Positions 17,282-25,941 of a DNA stretch of 64,000 bases are shown here, in pieces. Made by a program: the position numbers and the translations under genes. This DNA is from Bacteroidaceae bacterium (GTDB lineage: Bacteria > Bacteroidota > Bacteroidia > Bacteroidales > Bacteroidaceae), in the NCBI GenBank assembly GCA_017522785.1, contig JAFWYF010000012.1, positions 62,001 to 126,000 on the forward strand, in the 5' to 3' direction. A model generated the notes under the pieces. The model ran no database searches and had not been told where the DNA came from. It saw nothing but the letters and a program-made list of their open reading frames with translations. Position 1 is the first letter of the stretch, and each line of letters begins with the position of its first letter.

Positions 17282-18055
17282 ATGCAAAAGTGGCCTCTTA
17301 TATTTCTTTTTGCTGTTCTCTCCTTTTCCTGTAGTAAAAAGGAGAGTGGTGAATGGCATCCCGAACTCATAGCGCATGCTGCGGGTGTGATAGACGGCTA
17401 CACCTATACAAATTCTCGTGAAGCGTTCGATAGAGCCGTAAAGAATGGTTATCGTTTTATAGAATTTGATTTCTCTTTTACTGCCGACTCGGTTTTGGTT
17501 GCAACGCACACTTGGCGTGAATACAATGTGGCTGTAGGCTGTGAACATCGTGGCGATAGCGCGCCTTTGAGTGCCGATTTCATTTCACAAAAGCTTTATG
17601 GACGCTATACTACACTCACTGCAGAACAGGTGAACAAACTGTTTGAAGAGAATGAGAACCTTATTCTTGTTACCGATATAATGTCCGATGCCGATATTCT
17701 GGAACGCTATTTTCCGTTGCTCAAAGAACGTATGGTTGTTGAGGCTTTCAGTTATAAAGATTATATAGAACTAAAACATAGAGGCTATTTTCGTGTTCTC
17801 TATTCGTGTTTGGCTAAAGATTTGGAGCAGACTATTGTTCGCCACATGCTGTTACACCACTTTTTCGATGGAGAAAAGGTGGAATGGATAGCACTGCACG
17901 CGTCGGCATTTAATAATGTTTTGTTTAAATTTGTCAATACGTTGTGTTCTTTAAAAATAGCACTCTTTACAGTGAATAATATCTCTGAAGTTCCTTGTAA
18001 GTATCGCGATAATATAGAAATGCTCTATACCGACACAATTTTACCTCTAAAGTAA
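17282..18055 (+). CDS. GDPD/PLC-like lipoprotein with altered active-site motifs
   Basis: 257 aa with a lipobox L-S-F-S-C (Cys17), so probably outer-membrane or periplasmic. The mature part follows the glycerophosphodiester phosphodiesterase barrel: I-A-H32 at the first strand, F-I-E61-F-D63 at the metal-binding strand and V-A-T-H76 after V-L. The usual HR pair is H32-A33 here, and the usual E-N-T motif reads T-N-S (44-45). Two canonical residues (Arg and Glu) are thus missing, while the metal Glu/Asp and both His are kept. It may be a divergent phosphodiesterase or have lost activity. It lies 15 nt after pepP and may be cotranscribed. Confidence 0.65.
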   Translation: MQKWPLIFLFAVLSFSCSKKESGEWHPELIAHAAGVIDGYTYTNSREAFDRAVKNGYRFIEFDFSFTADSVLVATHTWREYNVAVGCEHRGDSAPLSADFISQKLYGRYTTLTAEQVNKLFEENENLILVTDIMSDADILERYFPLLKERMVVEAFSYKDYIELKHRGYFRVLYSCLAKDLEQTIVRHMLLHHFFDGEKVEWIALHASAFNNVLFKFVNTLCSLKIALFTVNNISEVPCKYRDNIEMLYTDTILPLK

Positions 18056-18244
18056 TTCCCTCCTCATTGTATCTATACCATTTGAAGATTTTAAATTTTG
18101 CAAAAATGTCTGTTTGTATGCAGATTATTTATATCTTTGCATGTTTGTTGCATAATAAGCAATAAATGTGCATATTTTCGTTTCTACAAAAAGGGACACA
18201 CAAATAAGCAAAATTTAATAATTAATAATTTAAAAATCTATTTT

Positions 18245-19759
18245 ATGTTTGAAGGACAACCTAAAGGCTTATGGGCTCTTGCCATAGCCAACACAGGAGA
18301 ACGCTTCGGTTACTATACCATGTTGGCGGTCTTCTTGCTTTTCTTACAGGATAACTTCGGTTTCTCTGTAGGTGTATCAGGAACAATCTATTCTACTTTC
18401 TTGGGAATGGTTTACTTTTTCCCTCTTTTCGGTGGTATGCTTGCCGATAAGTTTGGTTACGGAAAAATGGTAACCATTGGAATTTGTATCATGTTCCTCG
18501 GTTATCTATTGCTATCATTGCCAATGGGAGCCGATTGGCTTGCTGTTGCAGGTATGGGTTCTGCGTTGTTATTAATTGGTTTTGGTACAGGACTTTTCAA
18601 AGGAAATCTACAGGTTATGGTAGGTAACCTCTATGACGATCCAAAGTACTCGGCAAAACGCGATTCAGGTTTCAGCCTTTTCTATATGGCTATTAACATT
18701 GGTGCAATGTTCGCTCCAAGTGCTGCAATCGAAATCATGAACTGGGCACAAAACGATTTGGGCATCTCACTTGCCGATTCTTACCACTTTGCATTTGCTG
18801 TTGCATGTGCATCACTGATTTTCTCTATTGCAGTTTATTATCTTTTCCGTAATACATTTAAAACCAGCGACCGTGCAAAAACAGTTGTTGCAGGTAACGA
18901 TGCTCCTGCCGAGGAACTTACACCTGCTCAAACAAAAGAGCGCATCATCTGTTTGTGCCTTGTGTTTGCAGTGGTTATCTTCTTCTGGATGGCATTCCAC
19001 CAGAATGGTGCGACACTTACACAGTTTGCTCGTGAGTATACAGCTACATCATCTACAGGTATCGAGAGTATGATGTTCGATGTTTGGAACCTTGTATTCT
19101 GCATCTTTATTGTTTACGGTTTGTTTGGTCTCTTCCAGAATAAGGGTGCATTAGGAAAGGGAGTCTCTGCAGCTGTAATTCTTGCAGCTATTGGTGGATT
19201 GTATTGGAAATATACTGCACTTCCCGAATCAACCACAGTTGATGCTCCTATCTTCCAGCAATTCAACCCCTGTTTTGTGGTTGCTTTAACTCCGGTTTCT
19301 GTAGCAATTTTTGCTGCATTGGCCAAGAGAGGTAAAGAGCCTTCTTCTCCTATGAAGATTGGTTTGGGTATGTTGGTTGCCGCAGTGGGCTTCCTTGTGA
19401 TGATTCTCTCTTCACTCAACCTTCCTGCTCCTGCAGAACAGCTTGCTGCCGGTGATGCTGCACTGCGTGTATCTCCCAACTGGCTTGTTGGAACATACCT
19501 CATTTTGACATTTGCCGAGTTGTTGCTATCTCCCATCGGTATCTCATTTGTGAGCAAGGTTGCTCCTCCCAAGTTCAAGGGTATGATGATGGGTGGTTGG
19601 TTCGTTGCAACCGCAATAGGTAACTTCCTTGTAGCAATTCCTGCGCTATTGTGGGGTGCACCTCTTGTTGTAGTTTGGGGTGTATTGGTGGGTGTTTGCC
19701 TTGTTTCGGCTCTCTTCATCTTCAGTATAATGAAGCGCCTCGAAAAGGTTGCAAAATAA
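18245..19759 (+). CDS. POT/PTR2 family proton-coupled oligopeptide transporter
   Basis: 504 aa, 12-14 membrane helices, major facilitator superfamily. M-F-E-G-Q-P-K-G-L-W is the usual start in Bacteroidetes members and follows TATTTT; an upstream in-frame ATG at 18098 lies before the -7 box TATCTTTG (18132-18139) and is rejected. The helix-1 signature reads N16-T-G-E19-R20-F-G-Y-Y where most bacterial POT proteins have E-x-x-E-R-F-x-Y-Y, so the first proton-coupling Glu is Asn. Later F-Y-M-A-I-N-I-G is the PTR2 motif. It imports di- and tripeptides for PepT, PepP and the M3 peptidase also encoded here. A strong terminator follows. Confidence 0.93.
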   Translation: MFEGQPKGLWALAIANTGERFGYYTMLAVFLLFLQDNFGFSVGVSGTIYSTFLGMVYFFPLFGGMLADKFGYGKMVTIGICIMFLGYLLLSLPMGADWLAVAGMGSALLLIGFGTGLFKGNLQVMVGNLYDDPKYSAKRDSGFSLFYMAINIGAMFAPSAAIEIMNWAQNDLGISLADSYHFAFAVACASLIFSIAVYYLFRNTFKTSDRAKTVVAGNDAPAEELTPAQTKERIICLCLVFAVVIFFWMAFHQNGATLTQFAREYTATSSTGIESMMFDVWNLVFCIFIVYGLFGLFQNKGALGKGVSAAVILAAIGGLYWKYTALPESTTVDAPIFQQFNPCFVVALTPVSVAIFAALAKRGKEPSSPMKIGLGMLVAAVGFLVMILSSLNLPAPAEQLAAGDAALRVSPNWLVGTYLILTFAELLLSPIGISFVSKVAPPKFKGMMMGGWFVATAIGNFLVAIPALLWGAPLVVVWGVLVGVCLVSALFIFSIMKRLEKVAK

Positions 19760-19780
19760 GAATAAATCAATACGATTTAA

Positions 19781-19813
19781 AACGGAACAGAGATTTTCTG
19801 TTCCGTTTTTTTT
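19781..19813 (+). terminator. POT transporter terminator
   Basis: A 10-bp stem (19781-19790 with 19798-19807), 7-nt loop, and a run of eight T. Confidence 0.92.
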
Positions 19814-19864
19814 ATCCATTTCAATGTGTATATAAATTAAAGAAAATTAAAAGAGCGGGTAATA

Positions 19865-19895
19865 TTGCTTTTCATATATCTTTTTTCTAAATTTG
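19865..19895 (+). promoter_or_regulatory. Promoter of the lplA-gcv operon
   Basis: TAAATTTG at 19888-19895 is a full -7 match; a partial -33 box (TTG at 19865-19867) lies 20 nt upstream. No glycine-riboswitch-like sequence is seen between here and the lplA start. Confidence 0.6.
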
Positions 19896-19926
19896 CAGTA
19901 ATTAGTATATACCTCTTAAAAAAGAG

Positions 19927-20898
19927 ATGATTTACGTTGCACTGCCTAATGAAACACAGCATCGTCTTCCATTCTATCTTGCAATGGAGGAGTATGTTGC
20001 GCGCATGTTGCCGGTTGGCGACTACTTCTTTATGTGGCAGGTTGAACCATCTGTTATCTTTGGTCGAAATCAGTTGTTAAACAGTGAGGTCGATGTAGAA
20101 TATTGTCGTAAGAATGGTATTCAAATGTATCGACGCAAGAGTGGTGGCGGTTGTGTCTACGCAGACAGAAGCAATATAATGTTCTCTTATATTACTCCCG
20201 ATAGCAATGTTAATTTTACCTTCAATCGTTATATGTTAATGGTTGAACATGTGTTGCAAAAATTGGGAATAGATGCTAAAACTACAGGGCGCAACGATAT
20301 TGTCGTTGATGGAAAAAAGGTCTCAGGCAATGCTTTTTACCATCTTCCGGAGCGTAGCATAGTACATGGCACAATGCTTTATGATACTGACATTGAGCGT
20401 ATGGTAAATTCAACGACACCATCTGATACAAAACTTAAAAGCAAGGGTGTGGAATCGGTGCGACAACATGTAACGACGCTAAATAAGTATCTTACAATAT
20501 CTATCGAAGAGTTTAAATCTTTTGTTCGTGAGAACCTTTGCAATAGCGAAATAATTCTCGATGATGTTGCTGTTGAACAAATAAAGAAGATTGAACAAGA
20601 ATACCTTACCGACGAATTTATATATGGACATAATCCAGCCTACACAGTAATAAACAAAAAACGAATAGAGGGTGTTGGCGAGTTTGAAGTTCGTTTAGAG
20701 GTGAAAAAAGGGGTATTACGTAAAGTGAATCTCATGGGCGACTATTTTCTAGTGGGCGACCTCGATGGAGAACTGCTGTCGTTGCTTAATGGTGTTGAAT
20801 ATACTCCCAGTGCAGTAGAAAATGCATTGCAAAATGTGAATACTTCGAATGTGATAATGAATCTGAAAAAAGAACAATTTATAAAAATATTATTTTAG
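19927..20898 (+). CDS. lplA: Lipoate-protein ligase A
   Basis: Activates free lipoate with ATP and attaches it to lipoyl domains, here GcvH two genes downstream. The 323-aa protein has the catalytic R-R-K-S-G-G-G-C-V-Y motif near 70, G-R-N-D-I near 120 and D-G-K-K-V-S-G-N-A with the conserved Lys near 130, plus the C-terminal accessory domain (from about 245), so it should do both activation and transfer. It is first in the glycine-cleavage operon, 2 nt before gcvT. The organism may depend on scavenged lipoate, since no lipA/lipB is in this window, though they could lie elsewhere. Confidence 0.95.
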   Translation: MIYVALPNETQHRLPFYLAMEEYVARMLPVGDYFFMWQVEPSVIFGRNQLLNSEVDVEYCRKNGIQMYRRKSGGGCVYADRSNIMFSYITPDSNVNFTFNRYMLMVEHVLQKLGIDAKTTGRNDIVVDGKKVSGNAFYHLPERSIVHGTMLYDTDIERMVNSTTPSDTKLKSKGVESVRQHVTTLNKYLTISIEEFKSFVRENLCNSEIILDDVAVEQIKKIEQEYLTDEFIYGHNPAYTVINKKRIEGVGEFEVRLEVKKGVLRKVNLMGDYFLVGDLDGELLSLLNGVEYTPSAVENALQNVNTSNVIMNLKKEQFIKILF

Positions 20899-20900
20899 TT

Positions 20901-21992
20901 ATGGAAAACAAAAGAACCTGTCTTTACGACAAACATGTTGCTTTAGGTGCTTTGATAAGCCCGTTTGGTGGTTTCGACATGCCAATACAGTACACAAATA
21001 TTGTTGAAGAGCATAATGCTGTTCGCAATGCATGTGGTATTTTTGATGTATCGCACATGGGCGAAGTGCTGGTTACCGGTCCCGAAAGTGAGAAATTTGT
21101 AAATTATATCTTTACAAACGACATCACCGATGCTCCTAATGGTAAAATCTACTATGGAATGATGTTGCATCCAACAGGTGGTGTTGTCGATGATTTGCTT
21201 GTTTACAAAATGGCCGACAAACGTTTCTTCCTTGTGATAAATGCAGGTAATATCGATAAAGATGTTGCTTGGATTATGGAGCATGCAAAGAATTTCGATG
21301 TTACAGTTGAACATCAGAGCGCATACTATGGCGAGGTTGCTGTACAAGGCCCTAATACAGAGGCTATTATAGAGAAAGTGCTTGGAATTCCTTGTGCCGA
21401 CATGGTATTCTACACATGCAAAGAGGTTGAGTATAATGGCGAAACAATCATCATAAGCCGTACAGGCTACACCGGTGAAGACGGCTTCGAACTCTATGGC
21501 TCGCATGCTTTCACAAACGAGGTGTGGGACAAACTCATTGCAAGTGGCGAAGTTCTTCCTTGCGGATTGGGTTGTCGCGATACTTTGCGTTTCGAGGTTG
21601 GTTTGCCTCTATATGGCGATGAACTCACCGACGAGATAACACCGCTCGAAGCCGGTCTAGGCATCTTTGTTAAATTAGAGAAAGAAGATTTCATTGGCAA
21701 AGAGGCTATTGCAAAGCAAAAAGCCGAAGGCTTGAAACGTAAAATAGTAGGTATAGAACTGAAAGACAAGGCAATACCTCGTCATGGTTACGATGTTGAG
21801 GTTGGTGGCAAAGTCATTGGTCAGGTAACAACAGGCTACAACTCAATCTCTACAGGAAAGAGTGTTTGTATGGCATTAATAGATGCCGAATATGGCAAGT
21901 TGGGTACCGAAGTAGAGGTACGCATCCGTAAAAGAGTTTTCCCCGGTGTTGTAACAAAAAAACGTTTCTACGAGAAAAACTATAAAAAATAA
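20901..21992 (+). CDS. gcvT: Glycine cleavage system T protein (aminomethyltransferase)
   Basis: Moves the methylene group from aminomethyl-lipoyl-GcvH to tetrahydrofolate and releases ammonia. 363 aa, standard length. Motifs: P-F-G-G-F-D-M-P-I-Q-Y near 17, H-N-A-V-R-N-A-C-G-I-F-D-V-S-H-M-G near 34, S-R-T-G-Y-T-G-E-D-G-F-E near 177 (folate site) and G-L-G-C-R-D-T-L-R near 207, with the conserved Asp. It follows lplA by 2 nt and precedes gcvH by 39 nt. Confidence 0.97.
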   Translation: MENKRTCLYDKHVALGALISPFGGFDMPIQYTNIVEEHNAVRNACGIFDVSHMGEVLVTGPESEKFVNYIFTNDITDAPNGKIYYGMMLHPTGGVVDDLLVYKMADKRFFLVINAGNIDKDVAWIMEHAKNFDVTVEHQSAYYGEVAVQGPNTEAIIEKVLGIPCADMVFYTCKEVEYNGETIIISRTGYTGEDGFELYGSHAFTNEVWDKLIASGEVLPCGLGCRDTLRFEVGLPLYGDELTDEITPLEAGLGIFVKLEKEDFIGKEAIAKQKAEGLKRKIVGIELKDKAIPRHGYDVEVGGKVIGQVTTGYNSISTGKSVCMALIDAEYGKLGTEVEVRIRKRVFPGVVTKKRFYEKNYKK

Positions 21993-22031
21993 ATTATTTA
22001 AGAACATTACTAATATTAAAATCAACAAATT

Positions 22032-22412
22032 ATGAGTAAAATTGTAGAAGGTCTCTATTATGCAGAGTCTCACGAGTATGTAAAAATTGAAGGCGAGTAT
22101 GGTTATGTAGGTATCACCGATTATGCACAGCACGAACTTGGCAACGTGGTATATGTAGATATGCCCGATGTTGACGACGAGGTAGAGGCTGGTGCCGATT
22201 TTGGTGCAGTTGAGAGCGTTAAAGCAGCAAGCGATCTTATCTCTCCCGTTAGCGGTACAGTAGTAGAGGTAAACGAGGCTCTTAACGACCAACCCGAATT
22301 GGTTAATACCGATCCTTATGCAAACTGGATTATCAAAGTTCAGCTTAGCGATGCTTCTGAGGCTGAAAAGTTGATGGATGCAGCTGCATATAAAGCGTTT
22401 ATTGGTGAATAA
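22032..22412 (+). CDS. gcvH: Glycine cleavage system H protein
   Basis: Lipoyl carrier of the glycine cleavage complex, 126 aa. The lipoylated lysine is K64 in E-S-V-K-A-A-S-D, at the tip of the hairpin of the biotinyl/lipoyl domain; H-E-Y-V and G-I-T-D-Y-A-Q-H-E-L-G near the start are also typical. Substrate for LplA encoded two genes upstream. The 69-nt gap to gcvPA contains no terminator-like hairpin. Confidence 0.98.
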   Translation: MSKIVEGLYYAESHEYVKIEGEYGYVGITDYAQHELGNVVYVDMPDVDDEVEAGADFGAVESVKAASDLISPVSGTVVEVNEALNDQPELVNTDPYANWIIKVQLSDASEAEKLMDAAAYKAFIGE

Positions 22413-22481
22413 GAAGTGTTTTTTCGTAAGAAAATCTTTAGAAATAAAACAACTTCTAAATCTTAAAACAAAAAGATTACA

Positions 22482-23798
22482 ATGAAATATTTTCCCCATA
22501 CACAGGACGATATTGAACAGATGTTGGCTACTGCCGGACTAAAGTCAATGGATGACCTTTTCGGCGAAATCCCGGAGCAACTACTGTTCAAACGCGAATT
22601 TGACCTTCCCGAGGCCATGTCCGAGGTGGAGATACGCAAATTCTTTGATGCTCTTGGTAAGAAAAACAGTCAATTGGTTTGTTTTGCCGGAGCGGGTGTT
22701 GAGGACCATTATGCTCCCTCTATAATCAACCCCATCATTTCACGTGGCGAATTTCTAACAGCATATACTCCATATCAGCCAGAAATATCGCAAGGTACAT
22801 TGCAGTATATCTTCGAATATCAATCAATGATATGCGAACTTACAGGTATGGATGTTACCAATGCCTCAATGTACGATGGATGCACAGCAACAGCCGAGGC
22901 AATGATGATGTGTGTTGCCGCTGCTAAAAAACGCAATAAGGTACTTGTTTCGGCAACTATGAATCCCAAAGTAAAGCGTGTTGTTGAAACATACGCATTT
23001 TATAATGGCGTGGTTGTAGAAACTGTTGCAGAAAAAGATGGTGTAACCGATTTAGCCGATTTGCAGAATAAACTCAATGGCGACGATGTTGCAGGTGTAA
23101 TCCTTGCACAGCCTAACTTCTACGGAATAGTAGAGGACTATTCGGGTGTTGCCGAGATGTGTCATGCAAAAAAGGCATTAATGGTTATGAATGCTAATCC
23201 TTCGGCTCTTGCAGTGCTTAAAACACCTGCAGAGTGGGGCGCAGACATTGCATGTGGCGATGGACAAACACTTGGTATTCCAATGAATTACGGTGGTCCG
23301 TACGTTGGTTATTTGGCATGTACCAATTCGCTTGTACGCAAATTGCCGGGCCGCATCGTAGGAAGCACAACCGACGTCGATGGCAAACGCGCATTTGTAC
23401 TCACATTGCAAGCACGCGAGCAGCACATCCGTCGTGAAAAGGCAAACAGTAATATCTGTTCAAACCAGTCTCTCATGGCATTATATGTAACAATTTATAT
23501 GTCGCTAATGGGACACAAAGGTCTAAAAGAGGTAAATAAACTCTCTTATGCCGGTGCGCACTATCTTGCCGAACAGCTTGTTGCAACAGGTAAATGTGCC
23601 ATGGTCTACGACAAACCCTTCTTGAATGAGTTTGCAGTTAGAACAACTGTATGTCCTAAGAAGATACAGACTGCGCTTTTAGAGAAAGGCATCCTTGGTG
23701 GTGTTCGCATTGCCGATGATATGTTGCTTTTCTGTGTTACAGAGCAACGTAGCAAAGCCGAAATAGATTTATTGGTAGAAACAGTTAAGAACTTATAA
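22482..23798 (+). CDS. gcvPA: Glycine dehydrogenase (decarboxylating) subunit 1
   Basis: Alpha half of the PLP-dependent P protein; 438 aa. This half carries no PLP lysine but shapes the active site. Recognisable segments: Y-T-P-Y-Q-P-E-I-S-Q-G near 95, E-L-T-G-M-D-V-T-N-A-S-M-Y-D-G near 117, and Q-P-N-F-Y-G near 207. In E. coli and many bacteria the P protein is one chain of about 950 aa; here it is split into two genes as in Gram-positives and Thermotogales. The split is clean: a stop codon, 16 nt, and a good ribosome binding site lie between the halves. Confidence 0.96.
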   Translation: MKYFPHTQDDIEQMLATAGLKSMDDLFGEIPEQLLFKREFDLPEAMSEVEIRKFFDALGKKNSQLVCFAGAGVEDHYAPSIINPIISRGEFLTAYTPYQPEISQGTLQYIFEYQSMICELTGMDVTNASMYDGCTATAEAMMMCVAAAKKRNKVLVSATMNPKVKRVVETYAFYNGVVVETVAEKDGVTDLADLQNKLNGDDVAGVILAQPNFYGIVEDYSGVAEMCHAKKALMVMNANPSALAVLKTPAEWGADIACGDGQTLGIPMNYGGPYVGYLACTNSLVRKLPGRIVGSTTDVDGKRAFVLTLQAREQHIRREKANSNICSNQSLMALYVTIYMSLMGHKGLKEVNKLSYAGAHYLAEQLVATGKCAMVYDKPFLNEFAVRTTVCPKKIQTALLEKGILGGVRIADDMLLFCVTEQRSKAEIDLLVETVKNL

Positions 23799-23814
23799 TT
23801 TGGGAGGAGATAAT

Positions 23815-25281
23815 ATGATACGCAATTACGATAAATTGATTTTTGAGCTCTCAAAAGAGGGTCGTGCGGGATATTCCCTTCCCAAAAAAGAGATTGAAGG
23901 TTACTGCATGTGCTGTGGTTTGCCCGAAAATCTTAAACGCGAAAGTAAACCCGAATTACCCGAGGTTACAGAGTTTGATGTGGTTCGTCACTATACCAAC
24001 TTGTCAAATAAGAACTTTGGTGTAGATACAGGTTTCTATCCTCTCGGAAGTTGTACAATGAAGTACAATCCTCGCATAAACGAAGAGATGGCAGCGCATC
24101 CTTCATTTGTTAATTTGCATCCCGAACTCCCTGTAGAGTGTGCGCAAGGTGCATTGGAGGTCTATTATAATTTGGCAAATTCATTAGCCGAAATAAGCGG
24201 ACTTTCTGCATTTACTTTAAACCCCTATGCCGGTGCTCATGGCGAATTGACAGGACTAATGATTATGCGTCAGTACCATATTCAACGTGGCGACCTAAAG
24301 CGTACTAAAGTGATTGTTCCTGACAGTGCACATGGTACAAACCCTGCAAGTGCTGCAGTGTGTGGCTTGCAAATTGTTGAGGTGAAGTCTACTGCTAACG
24401 GTACTGTAGATGTTGAGGATTTGAAACCTCTTCTCGATGATACCATTGCAGGTATAATGATGACAAATCCCAATACTTTGGGTATATTTGAGACCGAGAT
24501 TCCCGAAATATCTCGTCTTGTACACGAGTGTGGCGGTTTGCTCTATTACGATGGAGCCAACTTGAATGCCGTTCTTGGAAAATGTCGTCCCGGAGACATG
24601 GGCTTCGATATTATGCACATTAACCTTCACAAGACATTCTCTACACCTCATGGTGGTGGTGGCCCCGGTGATGGTCCTGTAGGTGTACGTGCAGGTTTGG
24701 AACAACTATTGCCAAATCCTCAGGTTAAAAAAGATTCCGAAGGAAAGTTCTATATCTGCACCGATGATAAATCGGCAGGATATGTCTCTAATTTCCTAGG
24801 AAACTTTGCAGTGATAGCACGTGCCTACACATACATATTGACTCTAGGTCGCGAGAATGTGAAGATGGTAGGTCCTCTTGCAGTCCTCAATGCCAACTAC
24901 GTAAAAGAGTCTTTGAAGAACGAGTACTATTTGCCAATAGAAGGTGTATGCAAGCATGAATTTGTGTTTGATGGACTTGCCGATAAATCGACAGGTGTAA
25001 CCACACTTGATATAGCAAAACGTCTGCTCGATTATGGTTATCATGCACCTACAATCTACTTCCCGCTCCTGTTCCATCAGAGTATAATGATAGAGCCTAC
25101 AGAAACGGAGAGCAAAGAGACTCTGGACGAATTTATTGCAGTGATGAAGAAGGTTGCTCAGGAGGCAATAGAGAACCCCGATATTGTCAAGAGCGCACCT
25201 CACTCAACACCGGTACGTCGTCTCGATGAGACTACAGCAGCTCGTTTCCCCAAGACAACCTATAGACAAATGAAAGGTTAA
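23815..25281 (+). CDS. gcvPB: Glycine dehydrogenase (decarboxylating) subunit 2
   Basis: Beta half of the P protein, 488 aa, which binds pyridoxal phosphate through K273 (N-L-H-K-T-F-S). A Gly-rich loop G-G-G-G-P-G follows at about 281. The ATG at 23815 is chosen over an in-frame TTG at 23800 because a strong Shine-Dalgarno (GGGAGGAG, 23802-23809) lies 5 nt before it; such a site is rare in Bacteroidetes and may itself hint at acquisition of the operon from another phylum. Other marks: F-Y-P-L-G-S-C-T-M-K-Y-N-P near 75 and H-G-T-N-P-A-S-A near 173. Last gene of lplA-gcvT-gcvH-gcvPA-gcvPB. Confidence 0.97.
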   Translation: MIRNYDKLIFELSKEGRAGYSLPKKEIEGYCMCCGLPENLKRESKPELPEVTEFDVVRHYTNLSNKNFGVDTGFYPLGSCTMKYNPRINEEMAAHPSFVNLHPELPVECAQGALEVYYNLANSLAEISGLSAFTLNPYAGAHGELTGLMIMRQYHIQRGDLKRTKVIVPDSAHGTNPASAAVCGLQIVEVKSTANGTVDVEDLKPLLDDTIAGIMMTNPNTLGIFETEIPEISRLVHECGGLLYYDGANLNAVLGKCRPGDMGFDIMHINLHKTFSTPHGGGGPGDGPVGVRAGLEQLLPNPQVKKDSEGKFYICTDDKSAGYVSNFLGNFAVIARAYTYILTLGRENVKMVGPLAVLNANYVKESLKNEYYLPIEGVCKHEFVFDGLADKSTGVTTLDIAKRLLDYGYHAPTIYFPLLFHQSIMIEPTETESKETLDEFIAVMKKVAQEAIENPDIVKSAPHSTPVRRLDETTAARFPKTTYRQMKG

Positions 25282-25291
25282 TCTTGATTAT

Positions 25292-25340
25292 TAAATAAAA
25301 TAGTCCCAAAGTTTGCAAAACTTTGGGACTATTTTATTTA
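25292..25340. terminator. Bidirectional terminator between gcvPB and purN
   Basis: Perfect 23-bp stem (25292-25314 with 25318-25340), loop GCA, A-rich on one side and T-rich on the other, so it can serve both convergent operons. Confidence 0.9.
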
Positions 25341-25356
25341 TGGCTATTCTCTATTT

Positions 25357-25929
25357 TTAATCCAATGTATGAAGAATCTCTTCAATCACATGTGGAAAAT
25401 GTTCATATTCCAAAGCATGTACTTTTGTAGCAACATCATGCGGAGTGTCTTCGGGCAACACCGGGCATGTAGCCTGAAAAAATGTGGTACCTTTGTCGTA
25501 GTCGCAATCAATAAGATGAATAGTAATACCACTCTCTTTCTCTCCGGCAGCAACAACGGCTTCGTGTACTCTGTCGCCATACATTCCTTTGCCACCATAT
25601 TTAGGTAATAGGGCAGGGTGTATATTAACGATGCGCCCGGGGTATGCATCTATAAGTTTCTGCGGAACTAACAATAAGAAACCGGCAAGAACAATAAAAT
25701 CTATTTCACGTTTCTGTAATTCCGCTATTAACCCATCGGCCTCCATAAACTGCGCTTTGTTTATCACAATAGACTCTATGTCCAATTTTTTTGCACGCTC
25801 CAATACGTAGGCGTTAGGATTGTTTGCTACAATCAGCGATACCTGAGCATAATCCGACTCCGAAAAATAGTTTGCAATGTTTTCGGCATTAGAGCCACTT
25901 CCCGAAGCAAAAATTGCTATTCTTTTCAT
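25357..25929 (-). CDS. purN: Phosphoribosylglycinamide formyltransferase
   Basis: Third step of purine synthesis: formyl transfer from 10-formyl-THF to GAR. 190 aa. Visible: A-S-G-S-G-S-N-A-E-N near residue 8 (phosphate loop), V-N-I-H-P-A-L-L-P-K-Y-G-G near 101 with the catalytic Asn and His, G-I-T-I-H-L-I-D near 135 and a D-x-G-T motif near 145 with the catalytic Asp. It lies 12 nt after a LytTR regulator gene on the same strand. Its position opposite the glycine-cleavage operon puts two one-carbon genes side by side. Confidence 0.97.
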   Translation of the reverse strand: MKRIAIFASGSGSNAENIANYFSESDYAQVSLIVANNPNAYVLERAKKLDIESIVINKAQFMEADGLIAELQKREIDFIVLAGFLLLVPQKLIDAYPGRIVNIHPALLPKYGGKGMYGDRVHEAVVAAGEKESGITIHLIDCDYDKGTTFFQATCPVLPEDTPHDVATKVHALEYEHFPHVIEEILHTLD

Positions 25930-25941
25930 GATGTTTTGTTT

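Noticed and set aside
19114..19770. 218-aa minus-strand open frame inside the POT gene
   Set aside because: Shadow of a real gene with hydrophobic codons; Pro/Thr/Asn-rich with no domain.
19813..19927. Glycine riboswitch before the gcv operon
   Set aside because: The leader is only about 25-30 nt and has no tandem aptamer-like sequence.
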